A stretch of 64,000 bases of DNA, from NCBI RefSeq assembly GCF_001457025.1, contig NZ_KQ758601.1:186001-250000 (forward strand), read 5' to 3'. A model generated the notes under the pieces. It saw nothing but the letters and a program-made list of their open reading frames with translations. It searched no databases and was not told the origin of the DNA. Positions 12,764-23,056 of this stretch are shown here, one piece after another. The first letter of the stretch is position 1; each line of letters starts with the position of its first letter. Made by a program: the position numbers and the translations under genes. This DNA comes from Pseudarthrobacter enclensis. Its GTDB lineage: Bacteria; Actinomycetota; Actinomycetes; Actinomycetales; Micrococcaceae.

Positions 12764-12786
12764 GGGTAACGCCCGGACCTCACAGG

Positions 12787-12830
12787 AAGGCCGACTGTAC
12801 GTGAAACGTTCACGTGCAGCCGGCCTTTTT
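12787..12830 (+). terminator. Rho-independent terminator of katG
   Basis: AAGGCCG...ACGTGAA, a short loop, then TTCACGT...CCGGCCTT and a run of five T form a strong hairpin with one internal bulge. It begins 23 bases after the katG stop. Confidence 0.88.
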
Positions 12831-12848
12831 CCGGTGACCAGCCAGCCC

Positions 12849-13664
12849 TCACCCTGCGCTCTGAAGCTGCTTCCAATCCAAGAGAGCCTGGACCTGACCG
12901 GAAACCATACCGGCGATGTGCCTGCAGCAGGGCTCCTCGGCTCCGGCCATTACCAGCCACATCCAGCTCCGCTCCTGCGCCATTTGCGGTTCGAGGTCGG
13001 AGGCAAACCGATACGCGGTCGCAGCGACCTCCAAATGATTCGGCTTACCGATGACGCCAAGCTTGGCGGCCAGCCTGTGCGGAGCCGAATCCGGGCTGCG
13101 CCGAGCCATCCCGCCAAGTATGGACAGGGCTTCCTGTTGAAGATCGAGAATCAGGCCTTCCGCTGCTCCTCGCCGCTCAGCCGCGTCCCGCGCGGTGAGC
13201 GCATCCCTGCCCATCCACAGGCGATCCATCATGACCCAACGGAGCCGTTCGGCCGGCAGTGACCTTACGCATTCAATGAGAAGCGAATGAAACTCAAGCT
13301 CCTCCAGCCCGTCGTGTGCGTTGTCCACCAGCAGCCGGGGTTCGAGCGGTGGATGCTGACGACGTGGATCCACCCCCAGGTCAGCCGTTTTCAGGCCCAA
13401 ATCTGCCGCAGCCACAGCGGAAAGGCACCCCGAACACACGCACGCAGCATAGAGGTAATCCCGGCCGGCGCTTTGATAGCTCTTCCGAAACACATGGAGC
13501 GTTTCGCCATCAACAGGGCATTTCGTAGCTGTCGAACCGCCGTAGAACCATCCTGGCTGCCTAAAACGCGCGTGCCTGACATCCGTAAGGGTCACGCCCA
13601 GGGCCACCCGGGCCGCGTGCTCCAATGTCCCCAACTCTTCTTTGCCCGTCTCCGTCACTTCCAC
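12849..13664 (-). CDS. Hypothetical protein with paired Cys motifs
   Basis: A product of about 271 residues that I do not recognise. The N-terminal third has a CPVDGE motif and a later CVCSGC motif, together resembling a zinc ribbon; the rest is predicted mainly helical and rich in Ala, Leu and Arg. The start is uncertain. TTG 13694 would reach into the hyi promoter and has no ribosome site. GTG 13664 is preferred because TAGCAT lies seven bases before it, which would give a leaderless transcript. The gene is convergent with katG and divergent from hyi. Confidence 0.6.
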   Translation of the reverse strand: MEVTETGKEELGTLEHAARVALGVTLTDVRHARFRQPGWFYGGSTATKCPVDGETLHVFRKSYQSAGRDYLYAACVCSGCLSAVAAADLGLKTADLGVDPRRQHPPLEPRLLVDNAHDGLEELEFHSLLIECVRSLPAERLRWVMMDRLWMGRDALTARDAAERRGAAEGLILDLQQEALSILGGMARRSPDSAPHRLAAKLGVIGKPNHLEVAATAYRFASDLEPQMAQERSWMWLVMAGAEEPCCRHIAGMVSGQVQALLDWKQLQSAG

Positions 13665-13698
13665 GCGTCCAATGCTAGGCAACGGTACAGACAACTAC

Positions 13699-13728
13699 TT
13701 GACGCCCGTCACCACCCTTCCCTACACT
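13699..13728 (+). promoter_or_regulatory. Promoter of the glyoxylate operon (hyi)
   Basis: TTGACG (13699-13704), an 18-base spacer and TACACT (13723-13728) form a sigma70-type promoter. The predicted IclR operators start at the next base, so repressor binding would cover the transcription start. Confidence 0.7.
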
Positions 13729-13764
13729 TTTCATAAAGCAGAATCTAAATTCCACAAAGCGGAA
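13729..13764. promoter_or_regulatory. Tandem IclR-type operators upstream of hyi
   Basis: Two 15-base sites, TTTCATAAAGCAGAA (13729-13743) and TTCCACAAAGCGGAA (13750-13764), have centres 21 bases apart. The second is a near palindrome TTCCrC-N3-GyGGAA. An equivalent pair stands at the uraD promoter (29865-29901). The regulator is inferred to be the IclR protein at 30939-31748. Confidence 0.65.
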
Positions 13765-13836
13765 GAAGACCGCAACGGTGTTGACGCCGGAAGCAAGGGA
13801 AGATAGATCAAAGCCCCTCCCTCGGAAGGACCTACG

Positions 13837-14637
13837 ATGACGTACACAGTGAACTGCTCCATCCTCCTCACGGAGCTTCCCCTGCTGGAGCGCCCCGCCG
13901 CCGCCAAGGCAGCAGGCTTCGACGCTGTCGAGTTCTGGTGGCCCTTCGAGACGTCCGTCCCGGCGGACAGCGAGATCACCAAATTCGAGAACGCCATCAC
14001 GGACGCCGGAGTCCAGCTCACCGGCCTGAACTTCAACGCCGGCAACATGCCCGGCGGCGACCGCGGCCTGGTTTCCTGGAAGGGCCGCTGCTCGGAGTTC
14101 AAGGACAACATCGACGTCGTGGCCGGCATCGGCGAACGCCTGGGCTGCAAGGCCTTCAACGCCCTCTACGGCAACCGGCAGGACGACTTCACCCCCGAAG
14201 AGCAGGACGAACTGGCCGTCAAGAACCTGGTGGCAGCAGCCGAAGGCGTCGCACGCATGGGCGGCACCGTCCTCCTCGAACCGGTGAGCGGCGCACCCAG
14301 GTACCCGCTCCTCACCGCCGAGGACGCGCTGAAGGTCATCGCCCGCACCAAGGCGGAGGCCGGCGTCGGGAACATCAAGCTCCTCGCGGACTTCTACCAC
14401 CTGGCCGTCAACGGCGACGACGTCGAATTCGTCATCGAAAACCACGCCAAGGACTTCGGCCACATCCAGATCGCCGACAACCCCGGCCGCGGCGCTCCGG
14501 GCACCGGCACCCTTCCGCTCGGCGAATGGATCGCCCGCAGCCGCGAACTCGGCTACGAGGGCTACATCGGCCTCGAGTACAAGGAACCGCAGGAATCGGC
14601 CTTCAACTGGGCCATCCGCGAGCGCGTCGCCAAGTAA
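13837..14637 (+). CDS. hyi: Hydroxypyruvate isomerase
   Basis: A 266-residue TIM-barrel isomerase of the AP-endonuclease-2-like superfamily that interconverts hydroxypyruvate and tartronate semialdehyde. Typical Hyi features are the N-terminal Asn-Cys-Ser with CSILLTELPLLERPAAAKAAG, the metal-binding EP(V)SG near the middle, the LLADFYHL segment and the C-terminal GLEYKE. It is the first gene of the operon hyi-glxR-gcl-glxK-allB, whose products take glyoxylate to glycerate phosphate. Confidence 0.93.
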   Translation: MTYTVNCSILLTELPLLERPAAAKAAGFDAVEFWWPFETSVPADSEITKFENAITDAGVQLTGLNFNAGNMPGGDRGLVSWKGRCSEFKDNIDVVAGIGERLGCKAFNALYGNRQDDFTPEEQDELAVKNLVAAAEGVARMGGTVLLEPVSGAPRYPLLTAEDALKVIARTKAEAGVGNIKLLADFYHLAVNGDDVEFVIENHAKDFGHIQIADNPGRGAPGTGTLPLGEWIARSRELGYEGYIGLEYKEPQESAFNWAIRERVAK

Positions 14638-14650
14638 TCCCCCACCCTCA

Positions 14651-14716
14651 CCCAACTAAGTAGCAGCAAGTGTCGTTTTGAGCCTCCAAAACGACACTTA
14701 GCGCGACCTAGTTGGG
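14651..14716. repeat. Nested intergenic palindrome between hyi and glxR
   Basis: An outer pair CCCAACTA (14651-14658) and TAGTTGGG (14709-14716) encloses a perfect 13-bp inner stem, AAGTGTCGTTTTG (14668-14680) with CAAAACGACACTT (14687-14699), around the 6-base loop AGCCTC. The short unpaired arms between the two stems are of similar length (9 bases each). There is no T-tract, and the element sits inside an operon. It could be a dispersed repeat, a processing site or a partial attenuator. I found no second copy in this window. Confidence 0.8.
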
Positions 14717-14752
14717 AACCTTCCACGCAGACTTTCCAGAAAGAGAACCATC

Positions 14753-15631
14753 ATGAGCAACGTTGCAGTCATCGGCCTCGGAATCATGGGCCTGCCCATG
14801 GCCATCAACCTCGTCAAGGCCGGCCACACCGTCACCGGCTTCAACCGCAGCCAGGACAAGATCGACAAGCTGGTCTCCGAAGGCGGCAAGGGCGCCTCCA
14901 GCATCGCCGACGCCGTCAAGGAGGCCGACGTCGTCATCACCATGGTGCCGGATTCCCCCGACGTTGAGGGCGTGGTCAGCGGCCAGGACGGCGTGTTCGC
15001 CAACGCCAGGCAGGGCACCCTGTGGATCGACGCGTCCAGCATCCGCCCGGATGTTGCCAAGCGCCTTTCCGACGAAGCCCGCGAAGCCGGCATCCGCCCC
15101 CTCGACGCGCCGGTCTCCGGCGGCGAACAGGGCGCCATCGACGCCGTCCTCTCCATCATGGTCGGCGGCGACAAGGCAGACTTCGACGACGCCCAGGACG
15201 TCCTGAACGCCGTCGGCAAGACCATCGTCCACGTCGGCCCCTCCGGCTCCGGCCAGACCGTCAAGGCAGCCAACCAGCTGATCGTCGCCGTCAACATTGA
15301 GGTCCTCGGCGAGGCCATCGCTTTCCTTGAGGCCTACGGCGTGGACACCGACGCCGCTCTCAAGGTCCTCGGCGGCGGCCTGGCCGGCTCCAAGGTCCTG
15401 GACCAGAAGGGCCAGAAGATGCTGGACCGCAACTTCGACCCCGGCTTCCGCCTCGCCCTGCACCACAAGGACCTGGGCATCGTCACCTCCGCTGCCCGCG
15501 AAGCCAACGTCGCCATCCCGCTCGGCGCAGTCGTCGCCCAGCTCGTCGCCGCCACCGTCAACCAGGGCGACGGCGCACTGGACCACTCCGGACTCTTCAA
15601 GCAGGTCCTCCAGCTCAGCGGCCGCAAGTAA
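14753..15631 (+). CDS. glxR: 2-hydroxy-3-oxopropionate (tartronate semialdehyde) reductase
   Basis: A 292-residue NAD(P)H-dependent beta-hydroxyacid dehydrogenase. The Rossmann motif GLGIMGLPMA is at residues 7-16, the substrate-binding motif DAPVSGGEQGA is in the middle, and the catalytic lysine lies in GSGQTVKAANQLIV. It reduces tartronate semialdehyde, formed by Gcl, to glycerate. The gene lies between hyi and gcl, as expected for the glycerate pathway. AGAAAGAGAACC provides the ribosome site before ATG 14753. Confidence 0.93.
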   Translation: MSNVAVIGLGIMGLPMAINLVKAGHTVTGFNRSQDKIDKLVSEGGKGASSIADAVKEADVVITMVPDSPDVEGVVSGQDGVFANARQGTLWIDASSIRPDVAKRLSDEAREAGIRPLDAPVSGGEQGAIDAVLSIMVGGDKADFDDAQDVLNAVGKTIVHVGPSGSGQTVKAANQLIVAVNIEVLGEAIAFLEAYGVDTDAALKVLGGGLAGSKVLDQKGQKMLDRNFDPGFRLALHHKDLGIVTSAAREANVAIPLGAVVAQLVAATVNQGDGALDHSGLFKQVLQLSGRK

Positions 15632-15663
15632 GGCCAGGCGCACAGGCGCCTAAGAAACACAGC

Positions 15664-15703
15664 AGGGAGCCCGCCGTCGTACCTGAAACGACGGCGGTTC
15701 CCT
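15664..15703 (+). other. Hairpin in the glxR-gcl gap
   Basis: CCGCCGTCGT (15671-15680) pairs perfectly with ACGACGGCGG (15688-15697), with flanking GGGA/TCCC extending the stem. Without a T-tract it is more likely an mRNA-stability or partial-termination element inside the operon than a full terminator. Confidence 0.65.
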
Positions 15704-15748
15704 CACCACACCCAAAAACAGACTTTTCAAGCTTTCAAGGAGCACCCC

Positions 15749-17539
<1,791 letters not shown>

Positions 17540-17542
17540 ACC

Positions 17543-18739
17543 ATGCGGATCGTGATTGCCCCGGACAAATTCAAGGGATCGCTGTCAGCCCCGGAGGTGT
17601 GCAGCCACTTGGAAAAGGGCCTGCAGCGGGGCGCCGGCGGAAACCTTGAAATCGTCCGGATTCCGGTGGCCGACGGCGGCGAGGGCACCCTCGATGCCGC
17701 CGTCGGCTCCGGCTTCACCCGGCGCACGGCAACGGTCAGCGGCCCCACCGGGCAGCCGGTGGAGGCGGACTTCGCGGTCCGGGACCATGAGGCTGTCATC
17801 GAGATGGCCACCGCGTCCGGGCTGGCGCTGGTTCCCGGCGTCCTGAAGGGCGGCCGGCCCACTCCTGCCGAGGCCACGGCGGCCAGCAGCCTGGGTACGG
17901 GCCAGCTGATCCGGGCCGCACTGGACGCGGGCTGCCGCAGGATCGTGCTGGGCGTCGGGGGCAGCGCGAATACCGACGGCGGCGCCGGGCTCCTGCAGGG
18001 CCTGGGCGCCCGGTTCCTGGACAGCAGGAACAACGAACTTCCACCGGGCGGGGCTGCGATGGCCAACCTGCACAGCATCGACTTCACGCATTTCGAGCCC
18101 CGGCTGGTGGACACACGCTTTGTGTTGGCATCCGACGTCGACAATCCGCTGCTGGGCGCCCAGGGCGCCGCGGCGGTGTTCGGCCCGCAGAAGGGCGCCA
18201 CGCAACAGGATGTCGGCCTGCTCGACGCCGCCCTGGCCAGGTTTGTCGAAGTCCTGGCCAGGGAAATCGGATTCCGCGCCGTGAAGGCTGCCGAGGCTCC
18301 CGGAGCCGGGGCAGCCGGCGGCGTGGGCTATGCCGCCATCGCCGTCCTGGCCGCAACGCGGCGGCCGGGCATCGACGTCGTCCTGGAATTCACTGAATTG
18401 AAGCAGAGACTGGCCGGTGCGGACCTGGTGATCACCGGCGAAGGCAGCCTGGACGAACAAAGCCTGCTCGGCAAGACCCCCATGGGGGTGGCCCGGGCGG
18501 CGTCGGAGCAGGGCATTCCGGTCGTCGCCGTTTGCGGCCGGACCACCTTGGAGCCCGGCCATACGGCGGCGGCGGGCTTCGAAGATGTTTACGCTTTGAC
18601 CGAACTCGAAACCGATGTAAACAGGTGCATATCAGAGGCAGGACAGCTTCTGGAGCAGCTGGGCACCCAGATCAGTGGGCGGCTGGCGGCCGGATGGCCC
18701 GCCCGCACCCCAAGTACCAAGGAGGACCTCCGTGTCTGA
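17543..18739 (+). CDS. glxK: Glycerate kinase
   Basis: A 398-residue type-2 glycerate kinase (GarK/GlxK family) that phosphorylates D-glycerate made by GlxR. It shows the family start [23 protein letters not shown], and the [11 protein letters not shown] nucleotide-binding loop. It begins 3 bases after gcl, and its last codons overlap the allB start by 8 bases, so translation is coupled on both sides. It is about 20 residues longer than typical, owing to the C-terminal tail that overlaps the allB ribosome site. Confidence 0.93.
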   Translation: MRIVIAPDKFKGSLSAPEVCSHLEKGLQRGAGGNLEIVRIPVADGGEGTLDAAVGSGFTRRTATVSGPTGQPVEADFAVRDHEAVIEMATASGLALVPGVLKGGRPTPAEATAASSLGTGQLIRAALDAGCRRIVLGVGGSANTDGGAGLLQGLGARFLDSRNNELPPGGAAMANLHSIDFTHFEPRLVDTRFVLASDVDNPLLGAQGAAAVFGPQKGATQQDVGLLDAALARFVEVLAREIGFRAVKAAEAPGAGAAGGVGYAAIAVLAATRRPGIDVVLEFTELKQRLAGADLVITGEGSLDEQSLLGKTPMGVARAASEQGIPVVAVCGRTTLEPGHTAAAGFEDVYALTELETDVNRCISEAGQLLEQLGTQISGRLAAGWPARTPSTKEDLRV

Positions 18740-20075
18740 AGAACGTTTTGACCTGGTCATCCGGGGCCAGCGCATCCTCACCACCGCCGGCATCGCACCA
18801 CGCGAGGTGGGTGTCCGCGGCGGCAAGATCGTGGCCATCGAGCCCCTCGGCAACGGCCTGGCCGGTTCCGAGGTCATCGAGCTGGCCGATGACGAAACCC
18901 TGCTCCCGGGCCTGGTGGACACCCACGTCCACGTCAACGAGCCCGGCCGCACCGAGTGGGAGGGCTTTGCCTCCGCCACCCGGGCCGCAGCAGCCGGCGG
19001 CGTGACCACCATCATCGACATGCCGCTGAACTCGGTACCGCCCACCACCACTGTGGCGAACCTCAAGCTCAAGCGCGAAGTGGCCGAGGACCAGGCCTTC
19101 ATCGACGTCGGGTTCTGGGGCGGCGCCATCCCCGGCAACAAGGCGGACCTGCGCCCGCTGCACGACGACGGCGTCTTCGGCTTCAAGTGCTTCCTGCTGC
19201 ACTCGGGCGTGGACGAGTTCCCGCACCTGGACGCGGACGAGATGGAAGAGGACATGGCCGAGCTGAAGTCCTTCGACTCGCTCATGATCGTCCATGCCGA
19301 AGACTCGCACGCGATCGACCGGGCACCGCACCCCGGCGGCGGCCACTACTCCACCTTCCTGGCCTCCCGCCCCCGCGGCGCCGAGAACAAGGCCATCGCC
19401 GAGGTCATCGAACGGGCCCGCTGGACCGGTGCGCGGGCGCACATCCTGCACCTGTCGTCGTCGGACGCGCTGCCTATGATCGCCAGCGCCAAGCGCGACG
19501 GCGTCAAGCTCACCGTCGAGACGTGCCCGCACTACCTCACCCTGATGGCGGAGGAGATCCCGGACGGCGCCACCGCCTACAAGTGCTGCCCGCCCATCCG
19601 CGAGGCCTCCAACCGGGAACTGCTGTGGGAGGGCCTGCTGGACGGCACCATCGACTGCATCGTGTCGGACCATTCCCCGTCCACGCTGGACCTGAAGGAC
19701 CTCGAGAACGGTGATTTCGCCGTGGCGTGGGGCGGCGTGTCCTCGCTGCAGCTGGGCCTGTCCCTGATCTGGAGCGAGGCCCGGCACCGCGGCATCCCGC
19801 TGGAGCAGGTGGTTTCCTGGATGTCGGAGAAGCCCGCCAACCTGGCCCGGCTGACCAACAAGGGCCAACTGGCCCTCGGCTACGACGCCGACTTCGCCGT
19901 GTTCGCCCCGGATGAGGCGTTCGTGGTGGACGTGTCCAAGCTCAAGCACAAGAACCCCATCACGCCTTACGACGGCAAGACCCTCTCCGGAGTGGTCCGC
20001 AAGACCTTCCTGCGCGGCGCCGTGGTGGACGGCCAGACCCCCACGGGCAAGCTGATCCGCCGCGGCGGCGTCTAG
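18732..20075 (+). CDS. allB: Allantoinase
   Basis: A 447-residue cyclic amidohydrolase that opens allantoin to allantoate. Zinc ligands are in [17 protein letters not shown] (the HVH pair), a Lys in FKCFLLHSG that is carboxylated in the family, and later His residues in HAEDSHA and HILHLSS, with the catalytic Asp in SDHSPS. The GTG start at 18732 is chosen because AAGGAGGA lies just upstream and the frame opens inside glxK. As last enzyme gene of the gcl operon it links allantoin breakdown to glyoxylate use; its partners uraD and uraH lie 10 kb away with the same operator. Confidence 0.93.
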   Translation: MSEERFDLVIRGQRILTTAGIAPREVGVRGGKIVAIEPLGNGLAGSEVIELADDETLLPGLVDTHVHVNEPGRTEWEGFASATRAAAAGGVTTIIDMPLNSVPPTTTVANLKLKREVAEDQAFIDVGFWGGAIPGNKADLRPLHDDGVFGFKCFLLHSGVDEFPHLDADEMEEDMAELKSFDSLMIVHAEDSHAIDRAPHPGGGHYSTFLASRPRGAENKAIAEVIERARWTGARAHILHLSSSDALPMIASAKRDGVKLTVETCPHYLTLMAEEIPDGATAYKCCPPIREASNRELLWEGLLDGTIDCIVSDHSPSTLDLKDLENGDFAVAWGGVSSLQLGLSLIWSEARHRGIPLEQVVSWMSEKPANLARLTNKGQLALGYDADFAVFAPDEAFVVDVSKLKHKNPITPYDGKTLSGVVRKTFLRGAVVDGQTPTGKLIRRGGV

Positions 20076-20082
20076 GACCGCC

Positions 20083-20805
20083 ATGGCAGTGGAAGCCCAC
20101 CATCCGCGGACGGCGTGCCCTTCGGGGGCCGCTGCCCGTCCGCGGATGGTCCCGCCGAAAGCTGCCGCACGCGGGCTGGCCGTCTGGGTTGTCCCGGCGG
20201 AAGGAACCAGCCCCGAGATCCTGGCCCGGGCCGCCGAACTGGTGCTCGCCCGCGCCCTGCAGACTGCTCCGGAGGCGGAAGTCCACTGGCCTGCCGCCGG
20301 AGCCCCCACGTCCGGGGCCTCCGCCGCGGAAGGAGCCACAGACCACTCCTCCCGCACTCCTTCCATGGCGGAGGTACCCGGCGCCACCACCGGCAGTCCG
20401 GACGGCGGCCGCCCCGGCGCTGCCGGCCAGGCACCCGGAGATGACGACGACGGCACGCGCCTGCCGCCGTCGGCCGGGCCCGTCAGCACCGTGGCCGTGG
20501 ACCTCGCCGCCGACACCGTCCTGCTGGACGGCGCCCCGGTGTCCCTGACGGGGGTCGAATACAAAGTGCTGCGGTTCCTCGTCACCCACCTGTCCAGGAC
20601 CGTCAGCCGCGAGGAACTCCAGGACTTTCTGGAAGCCCTGGACTTCCCGGGCGCCACGGCACGTTCCATCGACGTGTACGTGGGCCGGATCCGCCGGAAA
20701 CTCGGCAATGCCCGGCACGCCGTGGCCACTGTCCGCGGCGGCGGATACCAGTTCATTCCCGGCCCGCACGCCACCGTGCGCGGGCCCGCCGAATACTCCA
20801 TCTAA
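20083..20805 (+). CDS. Winged-helix (OmpR/PhoB-type) DNA-binding protein without receiver domain
   Basis: The 240-residue product has an OmpR-type winged-helix domain only at its C-terminus (about residues 137-228: LTGVEYKVLRFLVTHL, then RSIDVYVGRIRRKLG and VRGGGYQF). The first 135 residues are Ala/Pro/Gly-rich, with no phosphoacceptor Asp or receiver fold. It is therefore an orphan DNA-binding protein, not a two-component response regulator. It begins 7 bases after allB and may be the last gene of that operon. The start is not strongly supported (AGGA at 20075). Its targets are unknown; the adjacent bcp gene is one possibility. Confidence 0.78.
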   Translation: MAVEAHHPRTACPSGAAARPRMVPPKAAARGLAVWVVPAEGTSPEILARAAELVLARALQTAPEAEVHWPAAGAPTSGASAAEGATDHSSRTPSMAEVPGATTGSPDGGRPGAAGQAPGDDDDGTRLPPSAGPVSTVAVDLAADTVLLDGAPVSLTGVEYKVLRFLVTHLSRTVSREELQDFLEALDFPGATARSIDVYVGRIRRKLGNARHAVATVRGGGYQFIPGPHATVRGPAEYSI

Positions 20806-20820
20806 CCCCCAAGGAGCAGC

Positions 20821-21348
20821 ATGACCAGCACCGAGGCCACCACCCTGCCCGCCCCCGCCGCGCCCACCGGCGCCCTGCCCTACACCGCCCGGCTCCAGCC
20901 AGGCGCGGCGGCACCGGCGTTCACGCTCCCCGACGCCGCCGGCACCCCGGTTTCCCTGGACTCGTTCCGCGGACGGAGTGTCATTGTGTACTTCTACCCC
21001 AAGGCCGCCACCCCCGGCTGCACCACCGAGGCCTGCGACTTCCGCGACAACCTGGCCTCGCTGCAGGGGCTCGGCTACGAGGTCCTGGGAATTTCCCCCG
21101 ACCCGCAGGACGCCCTGGCAGCTTTCACGGCCGACCACCTCTTGACGTTCCCGCTGCTCTCCGACCCGGACAATGCCGTGGCGAAGTCCTACGGCGCCTG
21201 GGGCGAAAAGCTCCTCAACGGCGAGATCACCGAAGGCGTCCTGCGCTCCACCGTGGTGGTGGGCCGGGACGGAACCGTCACGCTGGCCCAGTACCAGGTG
21301 GACGCGCAGGGACATGTCGCCGCGCTCCGGACCGAACTGGGCCTCTAA
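20821..21348 (+). CDS. bcp: Thioredoxin-dependent peroxiredoxin, Bcp type (copy 1)
   Basis: A 175-residue AhpC/TSA-fold peroxidase. The peroxidatic Cys is in FYPKAATPGCTTEAC, and the second Cys, five residues later, is the atypical resolving Cys of Bcp/PrxQ enzymes. It reduces peroxides using thioredoxin. The N-terminus carries about 20 extra Ala/Pro-rich residues compared with copy 2. AAGGAG precedes ATG 20821, 15 bases after the preceding gene. The protein is about 70% identical by eye to the product of 21793-22272, with near-identical DNA around the active site. Confidence 0.93.
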   Translation: MTSTEATTLPAPAAPTGALPYTARLQPGAAAPAFTLPDAAGTPVSLDSFRGRSVIVYFYPKAATPGCTTEACDFRDNLASLQGLGYEVLGISPDPQDALAAFTADHLLTFPLLSDPDNAVAKSYGAWGEKLLNGEITEGVLRSTVVVGRDGTVTLAQYQVDAQGHVAALRTELGL

Positions 21349-21792
21349 ACCCCAACACACACTCACTTCCAGGCACCCGCCCGGTAGTTGCTCTATCAGT
21401 TTTGGTTCCTAAAACAGGGGTTTAGGGACGTTATCTGATGGCGCAAGTGCCGGGCCTGGGCCGCCTTCCAGGCCGTGTATGACGCGGCCGTTGCCGATCT
21501 TTACGTGCGGCCCCACGCTCATGGAACCGCAGCCGGCCTCCTGGCCTCAATTGCCGCCGTCGTATCCTTCAGCGACGGCCTCACAGCCGGGGAACTGGCT
21601 GGTGAAACCCAGACTCTGAAGACTCTTATCCGGGAAACGCGCAGAGGCGCTCAAGGGCCCGGTTCGGGCTTCCGGGCGGCGTCCACAGCACAGGTGAAGG
21701 AATACCGGGTGTGACGGCGGAGTTGTTGCCAGTGACGGAAAACCGCTTCACTTGATGTTGGCCATTATTGACCGAATCTCCAAAGGAACGCC
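21349..21792. other. Gap between the two bcp copies
   Basis: This 444-bp stretch separates two peroxiredoxin paralogues. It contains a short inverted repeat, GTTTT...TAAAAC (about 21398-21414), and one weak open frame (21475-21714). I see no transposase similarity, terminal inverted repeats or RNA gene. Confidence 0.4.
21475..21714 (+). CDS. Doubtful small ORF or gene remnant
   Basis: A 79-codon frame without a ribosome site; the frame stays open about 36 bases upstream of the first ATG, back to a TGA at 21436. The first 60 residues look protein-like (Ala/Leu-rich helix with Asp, Glu and Arg), while the end is low in complexity. It may be the remnant of a larger gene left between the duplicated bcp copies. 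No family recognised. Confidence 0.25.
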   Translation: MYDAAVADLYVRPHAHGTAAGLLASIAAVVSFSDGLTAGELAGETQTLKTLIRETRRGAQGPGSGFRAASTAQVKEYRV

Positions 21793-22272
21793 ATGAGCCA
21801 GACCTTGACCACCAAGCTTCAGCCCGGCACCCCGGCACCCGATTTCACCCTCCGGGATGCCCAGGGCCGGGAGATCGCCTTGGCCGATTACCGTGGCAAA
21901 AATGTCATCGTGTACTTCTACCCGAAGGCCGCCACCCCCGGCTGCACCACCGAGGCCTGCGACTTCCGCGACAGCCTGGCTTCGCTCCAGGGCCACGGCT
22001 ACGAGGTGGTGGGCGTCTCCCCTGACGCGCAGGAAGCCCTGGCTGGTTTCAGCGGCGACTTCTCCCTGACCTTCCCGCTCCTGTCCGACCCCGACCACGC
22101 CGTCGCCCTGGCCTACGGTGCCTGGGGCGAAAAGCTCGTTAACGGTGAAATCGTCGAGGGCATCGTCCGCTCCACCGTTGTGGTGGACGCAGAAGGCAAG
22201 GTTGTCCTGGCCCAGTACCAGGTGCAGGCCGATGGCCACGTGGCCCGCCTGAAGGAAGCCCTGGGCATCTAG
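21793..22272 (+). CDS. bcp: Thioredoxin-dependent peroxiredoxin, Bcp type (copy 2)
   Basis: A 159-residue Bcp/PrxQ peroxiredoxin of standard length, with the peroxidatic and resolving Cys pair in ATPGCTTEAC and the conserved Thr and Arg of the active site. It is the paralogue of 20821-21348 and probably arose by tandem duplication. AAAGGAACGCC supplies the ribosome site. It has its own leader, so it may be controlled separately from copy 1. Confidence 0.93.
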   Translation: MSQTLTTKLQPGTPAPDFTLRDAQGREIALADYRGKNVIVYFYPKAATPGCTTEACDFRDSLASLQGHGYEVVGVSPDAQEALAGFSGDFSLTFPLLSDPDHAVALAYGAWGEKLVNGEIVEGIVRSTVVVDAEGKVVLAQYQVQADGHVARLKEALGI

Positions 22273-22430
22273 CCACAACGCCGTCCCGCACCAGGGACTG
22301 TTACCCTCCAACGCTCCGGCATGGTTTGTGCCGGGGCGTTCGGTGTCTTCCGGGCCGGTCTTCCAGGCCGGTCTGCGGGCGGTCCTCCCGGCCGGTTGCC
22401 GCCCCCACCTGCCGGTGGCAGGATGGCCGC

Positions 22431-23006
22431 ATGGCGATCGAGGTCCGTCCCGCAACCGTGTTCGAGGACGTCAAAATCCTGGTCGGCCCCAAGCGGCTTG
22501 ACGCCAACGTCTGCTGGTGCCTGAGTTACCGCATCAGCTCACGGCAAAACCAGCAGCTTCGGGGAACCGAACGCGGGGACTTCGTCAGGAAACTGGTCGC
22601 CGAGGATCCGCCGCCCGGTGTGCTGGCGTACGACGGCGGCACACCGGTGGGGTGGGCAGCGGTCCACCCCCGCTCGGACACCAGTTTCGCAACGAACCGC
22701 CGCATCCCGCATGTGGACGGCCCGGACGCCTGGTCCGTCTGGTGCATCCGGGTCCGGCCGGGCCACCGCGGCTCCGGGATCTCCCATGCGCTGCTGGCCG
22801 GTGCGGTGGATCTGGCCCGAACCTGCGGGGCCGCCGCCGTGGAGGGCTACCCGGTGGACAACAAGGGCCGGAAAGTGGACCTCACCATGGCGTATGTGGG
22901 AACCCGCAAACTTTTTGAGGACGCCGGATTCGCCAAGGCCGCGGACACGGATTCGGTGCTTAACGGCTTCCCGCGCGTCCTGATGCGCCTGGAACTGAAC
23001 TCCTAG
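22431..23006 (+). CDS. GNAT family N-acetyltransferase
   Basis: A 191-residue GNAT-fold protein with the acetyl-CoA motif A visible as CIRVRPGHRGSGISHALL (R/Q-x-x-G-x-G/A), followed by YPVDNKG and a C-terminal KLFEDAGF segment typical of the fold. The acceptor is unknown. The start at 22431 has AGGA seven bases upstream; the frame is open further 5' but lacks a ribosome site there. Confidence 0.88.
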   Translation: MAIEVRPATVFEDVKILVGPKRLDANVCWCLSYRISSRQNQQLRGTERGDFVRKLVAEDPPPGVLAYDGGTPVGWAAVHPRSDTSFATNRRIPHVDGPDAWSVWCIRVRPGHRGSGISHALLAGAVDLARTCGAAAVEGYPVDNKGRKVDLTMAYVGTRKLFEDAGFAKAADTDSVLNGFPRVLMRLELNS

Positions 23007-23056
23007 CGGGGGCGTAGCTTTAGGCTGGAACCCTCACCACGGCGCGCGGAGGCACT

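Noticed and set aside
17543..20075. Gene fusion or frameshift between glycerate kinase and allantoinase
   Set aside because: The 8-base overlap has a normal stop and a GTG with its own strong ribosome site, so it is ordinary translational coupling.
21349..21792. Insertion sequence between the bcp copies
   Set aside because: No transposase-like ORF, terminal inverted repeats or target duplication could be seen.
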